Assembly (NCBI GenBank): GCA_030041195.1
Contig: JASHOI010000735.1
Coordinates: 1-5,868, forward strand
DNA: 5,868 nucleotides
Origin: Streptosporangiaceae bacterium
GTDB lineage: Bacteria; Actinomycetota; Actinomycetes; Streptosporangiales; Streptosporangiaceae
Direction of reading: 5' to 3'
Each line of letters starts with the position of its first letter. Position 1 is the stretch's first letter. The position numbers and the translations under genes are program-made. Shown here in pieces: positions 1 to 4,896 of this stretch. A model generated the notes under the pieces. The model made no database searches. It saw only the letters and a program-made list of their open reading frames with translations, and was not told the DNA's origin.

Positions 1-244
1 CAACGGGCGGCGGGAGCTGCCTGACCTGCCCCGCGGCGCGCAGCGTTGCGTCCCTGAACCCGGCGGGCGGCTGTACCGCGGTGGCGGCGGCCAGCGCGGC
101 CGTGGCCTCTCTGAGCCCGCGGACCTCCTGCCGGCACGCCTCGCAGCCGGCCAGGTGGCGCTCGAACGCGGCCCGGTCCGGCTCCGGCACGGCGTCCATC
201 GCGTACGCCCCGGCCAGGGCGTGCAGGTCGCCTTGGCGTCTCAT
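1..244 (-). CDS. Anti-sigma factor, RskA-like with zinc-finger motif (C-terminal part outside window)
   Basis: This is the first 81 codons of an anti-sigma factor expected to bind and hold the adjacent SigK-type sigma factor at the membrane. Seen: an ATG start at 244, with a purine-rich GGGGG a few bases upstream. The N-terminal helix region begins MRRQGDLHALAGAYAMDAV. A zinc-anti-sigma signature follows, His30-x3-Cys34-x2-Cys37, then an Ala-rich helix and a PPAGFRDATL segment typical of the RskA/anti-sigma-K N-terminal domain. The transmembrane helix and extracytoplasmic RskA domain expected in this family would lie beyond the left edge, so they cannot be confirmed. The gene starts 22 bp after the sigma factor stop, so the two are very likely co-transcribed. 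The reading frame stays open to position 1. Family assignment is confident; binding of this particular partner is inferred from adjacency. Confidence 0.88.
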   Translation of the reverse strand, partial: MRRQGDLHALAGAYAMDAVPEPDRAAFERHLAGCEACRQEVRGLREATAALAAATAVQPPAGFRDATLRAAGQVRQLPPPV

Positions 245-266
245 GCGGTGCCCCCAGTTGCCTCGG

Positions 267-899
267 TCACGCGTCCACCCCCAGGCAGTCGCGGAGCCTG
301 ATCAGCCCGTCGCGCATCCGCGTCTTGACCGTGCCGACCGCGACGCCGAGCAGTTCGGCCACCTCGCGGTAGGTGTACCCGCCGTAGTACGCGAGCGTCA
401 CCGACTCCCGCTGCAGCTCGGTCAGGGAGCCCAGGCAGCGCCGCACCCGCTCCCGGTCCAGCCGGGCCTCGACCGCCTCGGTCACCTCGTCGTACTCGAT
501 CGTCGCCGTCGCGGCGCGCTGCTGGCGCTCGGCCGCCTTCTGCTCCGACCGAACCCGGTCCACCGCCCGGCGGTGTGCCAGCATCGTCACCCAGGCGGCA
601 GCGCTGCCCAGCTCCGGGTCGAACCGGGAGGCTGACCGCCAGACGTCCAGCAGCACCTCCTGGGCGACCTCTTCGGACTGAGCGGGATCGCGTACCACCG
701 ACAGAACGATGCCGAGCACCTGGCCGGCCGTGCGGTCGTAGACCGCGGCGTAGGCGTCCGGGTCGCCGCGCGCCACCTCGGTCAGCAGAACGCCGAGCTC
801 GTCGGGCGGCTGCCGGGAGCCGGACTGGCCGGCGCCCACGGACGACAACCCGCGCGGGCCGCTCCGTGGCCGGTCCTGGCCTCCGGTCAAACTCCCCAC
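267..899 (-). CDS. sigK: ECF RNA polymerase sigma factor, SigK type
   Basis: A 210-residue extracytoplasmic-function sigma factor that directs RNA polymerase to a small regulon. Seen: sigma region 2 at about residues 35-118, including SEEVAQEVLLDVWRSASRF and the region 2.4-like AWVTMLAHRRAVDRVRS. A linker follows, then sigma region 4 at about 148-207 with the helix-turn-helix YTYREVAELLGVAVGTVKTR. The product resembles mycobacterial SigK in length, in its C-terminal RLRDCLGV ending and in its RskA-type neighbour. Cys155 and Cys205 are 50 residues apart and may form a redox-sensitive pair. The start is GTG at 899. No well-spaced Shine-Dalgarno is present (AAGGA sits 1 nt away), but the GTG lies exactly 7 bp behind a CGAAT box, as in the divergent gene, which argues for a leaderless start. 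A GTG at 839 is a possible alternative. The first 34 residues are poorly conserved in character. The gene symbol rests on family resemblance. Confidence 0.93.
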   Translation of the reverse strand: MGSLTGGQDRPRSGPRGLSSVGAGQSGSRQPPDELGVLLTEVARGDPDAYAAVYDRTAGQVLGIVLSVVRDPAQSEEVAQEVLLDVWRSASRFDPELGSAAAWVTMLAHRRAVDRVRSEQKAAERQQRAATATIEYDEVTEAVEARLDRERVRRCLGSLTELQRESVTLAYYGGYTYREVAELLGVAVGTVKTRMRDGLIRLRDCLGVDA

Positions 900-906
900 G
901 TCCTTG

Positions 907-934
907 ATTCGTAGCCGACCGCCCGGTGGTTTGG
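907..934 (-). promoter_or_regulatory. Putative SigK-type promoter of the sigma/anti-sigma operon
   Basis: Reading the minus strand, CCAAACC (934-928) is followed by a 16-bp spacer and CGAAT (911-907), then 7 bp and the GTG start at 899. This matches the -35/-10 layout on the opposite side of the intergenic region in motif, spacer length and distance to the start codon. It resembles the mycobacterial SigK consensus as I recall it (CCATCC then CCGAAT), suggesting positive autoregulation. No transcription start has been measured here, so this remains inferred. Confidence 0.68.
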
Positions 935-953
935 GTCCCGGCGCGCGATAAGA

Positions 954-981
954 CCAATCCGGCGCGATGCTTGCCGCGAAT
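954..981 (+). promoter_or_regulatory. Putative SigK-type promoter of the molybdopterin oxidoreductase gene
   Basis: CCAATCC at 954-960, a 16-bp spacer, and CGAAT at 977-981 are followed by 7 bp (AAATATT) and a GTG at 989. The -10-like box opens a conspicuous AT-rich patch (979-988) in otherwise GC-rich DNA. The elements repeat those of the divergent sigma promoter, and the two -35 boxes stand back to back, 19 bp apart. This implies that the sigma factor encoded next door controls the oxidoreductase. Confidence 0.68.
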
Positions 982-988
982 AAATATT

Positions 989-2662
989 GTGACTTCCGAG
1001 ATGGACATCGCGCGAGTGGGCCGGGGGATGGTCGCTGGGCTGCTCGCCGCGGCCGTTGCGCTCGGCATCGGCCAGCTCATTGCCGGGTTCGTGGCACCGG
1101 ACGCCTCACCGGTGGTGGCCGTCGGCGAGGCCTCGATCGGCCTCACTCCTCCCCCGGTGAAGAGCTTCGCGATCTCCGCCTTCGGCTCGCACGACAAGGT
1201 TGTGCTGGTCAGCGGCATCCTTGCGGTGCTGGCGATCTTCGCCGCGGTCGTGGGCGTGCTGGCCATGCGCAGGCTCGCCTACGGCATCGCCGGCCTGGCG
1301 GTGTTCACCGCGATCGGCCTCGCGGCCGCGCTGACCCGGCCGACCGCCTCGGTCGGCTGGGCGTTTCCGACCCTGATCGGCGGCGCCGCCTCGGCCGGGG
1401 CCCTGCGGCTGCTCGTCCGCGCCGCCCCGGCGGCGCTGCCGAAGCAGGCGCCTCCCCTCGAAGAGGGCAAGCCCGAGTCCTACACCGGACCGCCGGCCGT
1501 GCCGGACACCCCGGAGCCGGGCCGGCCGGACGTGGCCCGACCGGGGGCGGCGCAGGCGTACCGGCCCGTACGTCCGGCCAGCGCATCGAGTCCGGATCGC
1601 CGGAGGTTCCTGGTCACGGGCGCGACGGCCGCGGGAACGGCGGTCGTGGCCGGGCTGGCCGGGCGGCTGCTGGCCGAGCGGTCCAGCGTCTCGCGGGCGC
1701 AGGCGGCGCTGCGCCTGCCCAAGCCCGTGCATCCCGCTCCCCCGCTGCCCGCCGGGAGCAACCTGCGGATACCGGGGCTGAGCTCGTTCATCACGCCGAA
1801 CTCCTCGTTCTACCGGGTGGACACCGCGATCGTGCTGCCCGAGGTCCCGCCGTCGAGCTGGCATCTGCGGATCCACGGCATGGTGGCGCGGGAGCTGACG
1901 ATCACGTTCGACGAGCTGATCCGGCGCCCGCTCACCGCCGACTACATCACCCTGACCTGCGTCTCCAACCCGGTCGGCGGGCCTTACGTGGGCAACGCGG
2001 AGTGGATCGGCGCGAGCGTGGCCAGCCTGCTGCGGGAGGCCGGCATCCGGGCCGGGGCTGAGCAGCTCTTCTGCACGTCGGTGGACGGGTTCACCTGCGG
2101 CACCCCGGTGCAGACCGCGATGGACGGCAGAGATGCGATGCTCGCGGTGGCGATGAACGGCACCGCGCTGCCGGTGGAGCACGGGTTCCCGGTGCGCATG
2201 GTGGTCCCGGGGCTGTACGGCTACGTGTCCGCGTGCAAGTGGATCACGGACATATACGTGACGACGTGGGCGGACGTCGCATACTGGGCGCAGCCGGGCC
2301 AGGGCTGGGCTCAGCAGGCACCGATCAAGACCGAGTCGCGGATCGACGTGCCGGCCGGCGGCGCACCGCTGAAGCCGGGCCGGACGCCGGTCGCCGGGGT
2401 CGCGTGGGCGCAGCACAAGGGCATCGCCGCCGTGGAGGTCCGGGTCGACAGCGGCCCGTGGCACGAGGCCCGGCTGGCCGCCGTCCCCGACATCGACTGC
2501 TGGCGGCAATGGGTGTGGGAGTGGGACGCGACGCCTGGCAACCACCTGATCACGGCCCGGGCCACGGACGCCACCGGCTACACCCAGACGGCGGTGCAGG
2601 AGCCGCCGCCGCCGAACGGCGCGAGCGGCTACCCGACGGTCTCGGTCAGCGTCGGCGGCTGA
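989..2662 (+). CDS. Membrane-anchored molybdopterin-dependent oxidoreductase (sulfite oxidase fold)
   Basis: A 557-residue Mo-cofactor enzyme predicted to act outside the cytoplasmic membrane; its substrate is unknown. Seen, in order: four hydrophobic segments near residues 14-35, 71-91, 96-115 and 123-145; a Pro-rich linker (about 146-200); then a twin-arginine motif DRRRFLV (about 203-209) directly before a fifth hydrophobic stretch, TGATAAGTAVVAGLAG. The sulfite-oxidase-type Mo-pterin domain spans about 264-430. It contains TCVSNPVGG, whose Cys (residue 324) is the expected Mo ligand, and GNAEWIGASVASLL. A Mo-cofactor dimerisation domain (about 450-550), with EVRVDSGPWHEA and WEWDATPGNH, completes it; this sets it apart from MsrP (YedY), which lacks that domain. 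The GTG at 989 was chosen because it lies 7 bp behind the -10-like box. ATG 1001, four codons later, is the alternative. A GTG at 926 lies upstream of the promoter and is unlikely. Confidence 0.92.
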   Translation: MTSEMDIARVGRGMVAGLLAAAVALGIGQLIAGFVAPDASPVVAVGEASIGLTPPPVKSFAISAFGSHDKVVLVSGILAVLAIFAAVVGVLAMRRLAYGIAGLAVFTAIGLAAALTRPTASVGWAFPTLIGGAASAGALRLLVRAAPAALPKQAPPLEEGKPESYTGPPAVPDTPEPGRPDVARPGAAQAYRPVRPASASSPDRRRFLVTGATAAGTAVVAGLAGRLLAERSSVSRAQAALRLPKPVHPAPPLPAGSNLRIPGLSSFITPNSSFYRVDTAIVLPEVPPSSWHLRIHGMVARELTITFDELIRRPLTADYITLTCVSNPVGGPYVGNAEWIGASVASLLREAGIRAGAEQLFCTSVDGFTCGTPVQTAMDGRDAMLAVAMNGTALPVEHGFPVRMVVPGLYGYVSACKWITDIYVTTWADVAYWAQPGQGWAQQAPIKTESRIDVPAGGAPLKPGRTPVAGVAWAQHKGIAAVEVRVDSGPWHEARLAAVPDIDCWRQWVWEWDATPGNHLITARATDATGYTQTAVQEPPPPNGASGYPTVSVSVGG

Positions 2663-2666
2663 CGGC

Positions 2667-2687
2667 CCCGGCCCTGGACCGGCCGGG
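2667..2687. terminator. Possible bidirectional hairpin between convergent genes
   Basis: CCCGGCC (2667-2673) and GGCCGGG (2681-2687) form a perfect 7-bp GC stem with a 7-nt loop. It lies in the 34-bp gap between the convergent stops at 2662 and 2697. There is no T-run on either strand, so it would be a non-canonical terminator. Such stems also arise by chance in GC-rich DNA. Confidence 0.35.
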
Positions 2688-2696
2688 CGGTGCCGG

Positions 2697-3443
2697 TCAG
2701 AGCAGCTGGTCGCGCACGCCGCCGTACATGTACGCCCCGAGCCAGCGGCCCATCTCGTCGAAGAACTGGCGGCGGTCGGCGTTCGGGCCCGGTGCCTGCG
2801 CGCCCTGGTCGACCTTGGCCGGCCCGGCTGCCTGCCCATCCGGCCCGGTGTCCAGGCGCAGCCAGGTGACGTGCGGGCCGAGCTTGATCGCCCGGGGGTC
2901 CTTGCCGCGCCGCGGCCGGAGCCGGCCGCCGGCCTGGCCGCCAGCCGGGCTGAGCACCAGCACCGGGCAGCCGATGTCCAGGCCGTGCCGCAGCGCCCGA
3001 CCGAACGCCGGGCTGGACAGGATCAGCGCGTCCGGGCCCCCGGCCTCGCGCCGGGCGTCGCACCACCGGGCGGCGGTGGCCGCGTCGGCGGAATCCGCGA
3101 TCAGGATGATCATGTCGTGGCCCTCGGCCTCGCGCAGGCATCTGCAGGCGCCATCGAGCCGGGCGAAGCGCTCGGCTCGGCTCTGGCGGGCGCGCTGCCC
3201 CTCCTCCGGGCGCAGGTCGGCGACGTAGAAGTGAAACCCGCGCTCGGTGTACCAGCCGACCAGGTCCTCCGGCACGAACGTGTCCGGGCGGCAGTGCAGG
3301 TACAGCACGGAGCGCCTGCTCGGCAGCGCCGACCGGCGCCGCAGCATGGCGCCGCCGCTCTCCGCGGCCTCGCCAAACGCAAGCGGGACAGGCACTGCCT
3401 CGTAACCGTCGGCAGCACTGCCACGCTCCGTGATGAGGCCCAT
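2697..3443 (-). CDS. Degenerate alpha/beta-hydrolase-like protein
   Basis: A 248-residue protein resembling actinobacterial serine-aminopeptidase (S33)-type alpha/beta hydrolases but apparently lacking their active site. Seen: the opening strand and turn SVLYLHCRPDTF (about 45-56), where relatives have YxHG; ERGFHFYVADLR (about 67-78), the usual second and third strand signature; the nucleophile-elbow position ILIADSADAA (about 113-122), where Ser118 is kept but both glycines of GxSxG are replaced by Ala or Asp; DALILSSPAFGR; and GLDIGCPVLVLSPAGG (154-169), where the catalytic acid is expected after VLVLS but is absent. The C-terminal RLDTGPDG region lacks the usual His. The C-terminal helix FFDEMGRWLGAYM is family-like. 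The cap segment between strands is missing, so the protein is shorter than the roughly 300 residues usual for relatives. The ATG at 3443 has GGGGG 5 nt upstream. It is probably a pseudoenzyme or a decaying gene; the frame is intact. Confidence 0.75.
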   Translation of the reverse strand: MGLITERGSAADGYEAVPVPLAFGEAAESGGAMLRRRSALPSRRSVLYLHCRPDTFVPEDLVGWYTERGFHFYVADLRPEEGQRARQSRAERFARLDGACRCLREAEGHDMIILIADSADAATAARWCDARREAGGPDALILSSPAFGRALRHGLDIGCPVLVLSPAGGQAGGRLRPRRGKDPRAIKLGPHVTWLRLDTGPDGQAAGPAKVDQGAQAPGPNADRRQFFDEMGRWLGAYMYGGVRDQLL

Positions 3444-3460
3444 CGTTTCCCCCGTCTCCG

Positions 3461-3487
3461 ATGATCCGCCCGTGCACGGAACGTCAA
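3461..3487 (-). promoter_or_regulatory. Weak candidate promoter for the hydrolase-like gene
   Basis: On the minus strand, TTGACG (3487-3482) resembles a housekeeping -35 box. GATCAT (3466-3461), 15 bp further on, is a poor -10 match. The 8-bp palindrome CGTGCACG (3471-3478) lies between them and could be an operator. Spacing is short and the -10 weak, so confidence is low. Confidence 0.3.
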
Positions 3488-3564
3488 CGGCAAGTCTCGC
3501 ACCGTGATCGGCTGGAGGCGAGCAAACACGCGGGCGGCTGGGCCGGCCCGGCGCGTCGATGCCG

Positions 3565-3570
3565 TAGCCT
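3565..3570 (+). promoter_or_regulatory. Candidate -10 box for leaderless transcription of the CYTH gene
   Basis: TAGCCT fits the actinobacterial TANNNT -10 pattern and ends 6 bp before the ATG at 3577, which would make the A of the start codon about the first transcribed base. No Shine-Dalgarno-like sequence precedes this ATG, consistent with leaderless translation. No convincing -35 box is visible. Confidence 0.45.
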
Positions 3571-3576
3571 CTGACC

Positions 3577-4206
3577 ATGGGCGGCAGGCTGACCGAGCAC
3601 CTCGAGACCGAGCTGAAGCTCGACGTTGACCCGGGCTTCGTGGTCCCGGACCTGAGCGGCCTGATCGAGGGCCAGACGGTGAGCGAACCCGAGGTCAGGC
3701 ACCTGGTCGCGCACTATTTCGACACCAGCGACCTGCGTTTGGCGGCGGCGCCGATAACACTGCGGCGCCGGACCGGCGGGCCCGACGAGGGCTGGCACCT
3801 GAAGCTTCCCGTCGGCGCGGGCTCCCGGCGGGAGCTGCAGGCCCCGCTCGGCGACGACGAGACGACCGTTCCGCCGCAGCTCGCGTCGCTGGTCGCCCGC
3901 TGGGTCGAGGGTCATCCGCTGCAGGTCGTGGCGGTGCTGGAGACCCGCCGCACGGTCCGTAACCTCGTCGGCGCCGGCGGCGCGGTCCTCGCCGAGGTGG
4001 CCGATGACCTGGTGAGCGGCCGGATCCCGGGCGTGGGCGACGCTCCGGCCGAGCCGGTCACCTGGCGCGAGATCGAGGTCGAGCTGGTGTCCGGCGGGCC
4101 AGGCATCCTGGCCGCGGCCCGCGCCCGGCTGGTCGCCGCCGGGGCCCGGCCGTCAAGCTCCGCCTCGAAGCTCGGCCGGCTGCTGGGCACTTCGCCGTCG
4201 AGATGA
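3577..4206 (+). CDS. CYTH domain protein (triphosphate tunnel family)
   Basis: A 209-residue cytoplasmic protein of the CYTH superfamily, whose members bind triphosphorylated substrates in an eight-stranded tunnel with divalent metal; inorganic triphosphatase or thiamine-triphosphatase activity is known for relatives. Seen: the signature ExExK at residues 10-14 (ETELK); YFDTSDLRL (47-55); basic tunnel strands LRRRTGG (62-68) and WHLKLP (73-78); ETRRTVRNL (122-130); the acidic strand AEVADDLVSG (139-148); WREIEVEL (163-170) with alternating Glu; and SKLGRLLG (197-204). In many actinobacterial relatives that last segment leads into a C-terminal CHAD helical domain, but here a TGA follows within a few codons and no CHAD-like sequence is found downstream. 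The substrate cannot be told from sequence. The start at 3577 is supported by the ExExK motif lying close to the N-terminus and by the TAGCCT box just upstream. Confidence 0.9.
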   Translation: MGGRLTEHLETELKLDVDPGFVVPDLSGLIEGQTVSEPEVRHLVAHYFDTSDLRLAAAPITLRRRTGGPDEGWHLKLPVGAGSRRELQAPLGDDETTVPPQLASLVARWVEGHPLQVVAVLETRRTVRNLVGAGGAVLAEVADDLVSGRIPGVGDAPAEPVTWREIEVELVSGGPGILAAARARLVAAGARPSSSASKLGRLLGTSPSR

Positions 4207-4221
4207 CCAGCACGCCCTGAA

Positions 4222-4244
4222 GGCCGGGACCGTCCGCCCCGGTC
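4222..4244. terminator. Possible hairpin between convergent CYTH and response-regulator genes
   Basis: GGCCGGG (4222-4228) can pair with CCCGGTC (4238-4244), giving 7 pairs including one G-T wobble, with a 9-nt loop. It sits in the 36-bp gap between the two stop codons and touches the response-regulator stop. No T-run is present. The call is weak. Confidence 0.28.
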
Positions 4245-4896
4245 AGGTGTTCGAGTTGAGGTAGGCCAGGACCGCGAGCACCCGGCGGTGATCATCGTCG
4301 GACGGCGGCAGGTCCAGCTTGGTGAAGATGCGGGCGATGTGCTTGCTCACGGCCTTGGTCGTGATCACGAGGCTGCGCGCGATCGCCACGTTGGTCCGGC
4401 CCTCGGCCATCAGCGTGAGCACCTCGCGTTCCCGGGGGGTCAGCCCGGCCAGCGGCGTAGCCCGGGATCGCCGGGCGAGGATCTGGGAGATCACCTCGGG
4501 GTCCATGGCGGTGCCGCCGGCGGCTACCCGCTGCACCGCCTCGACGAACTGACGCACGTCGCCGACCCGGTCCTTGAGCAGGTAACCGACGCCGCCGTCG
4601 CCGTCGGAGAGCAGCTCGCGGGCGTAGAGCTGCTCGACGTACTGGGACAGGATCAGGACCGGGAAGCCGGGACGGCGGCGGCGCGCCTCGATCGCGGCGC
4701 GCAGGCCCTCGTCGGTGAAGGTCGGCGGCAGCCGCACGTCCACCACGGCGACGTCCGGCCGGTGGGCGTCGACCGCCTCGAGGAACGCCGGCCCGGTGTC
4801 GACGGCGGCGGTGACCTGCAGGCCGTTGGTGCTGAACAGCCGGATCAGGCCGTCCCGCAGCAGCAGCAGGTCCTCGACGACGACGACCGAGGTCAC
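4243..4896 (-). CDS. NarL/LuxR-family response regulator
   Basis: A 217-residue cytoplasmic two-component response regulator and DNA-binding transcription factor. Seen: a receiver domain (about 1-120) with acidic residues Glu8-Asp9, phospho-acceptor Asp53 in VAVVDVRLPP, the switch residue Ser84 in LILSQY, and conserved Lys108 in YLLKDRV. A linker follows, then a LuxR-type helix-turn-helix (about 150-212) opening with LTPREREVLTLMAEGRTN and containing the recognition helix KAVSKHIARIFTKL. The start is GTG at 4896, whose bases overlap the kinase stop as GTGA (4893-4896), indicating translational coupling and a shared transcript. Partnering with the kinase is inferred from this overlap. All key phosphorylation residues are present, so it should be functional. 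Target genes cannot be told from the window, and the signal is unknown. Confidence 0.95.
   Translation of the reverse strand: MTSVVVVEDLLLLRDGLIRLFSTNGLQVTAAVDTGPAFLEAVDAHRPDVAVVDVRLPPTFTDEGLRAAIEARRRRPGFPVLILSQYVEQLYARELLSDGDGGVGYLLKDRVGDVRQFVEAVQRVAAGGTAMDPEVISQILARRSRATPLAGLTPREREVLTLMAEGRTNVAIARSLVITTKAVSKHIARIFTKLDLPPSDDDHRRVLAVLAYLNSNT

Noticed and set aside
926..988. N-terminal extension of the oxidoreductase from GTG 926
   Set aside because: The extension would cover the promoter-like motif at 954-981, and the extra residues (Arg, Lys, Asn, Pro and Cys rich) do not look like a signal or membrane segment.
241..1266. Minus-strand frame of 341 codons running through the sigma gene and intergenic region
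   Set aside because: It is in a different frame from the sigma factor, has no recognisable domain and would read through both promoter motifs.
1106..2839. Long minus-strand open frame of 577 codons opposite the oxidoreductase
   Set aside because: Its product is an Arg, Ala, Gly and Pro rich low-information sequence typical of the antisense of a GC-rich gene, while the plus-strand frame carries clear Mo-cofactor domain motifs.
2233..3228. Plus-strand open frame of 331 codons spanning the convergent junction
   Set aside because: It crosses two genes with well-supported stops and hairpin-like DNA, and its composition is Arg, Gly and Pro rich without motifs.
3444..3578. Upstream extension of the hydrolase-like gene to GTG or ATG codons up to 3578
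   Set aside because: The added residues have no family resemblance, would run into the divergent CYTH start, and the ATG at 3443 has a purine-rich site at good spacing.
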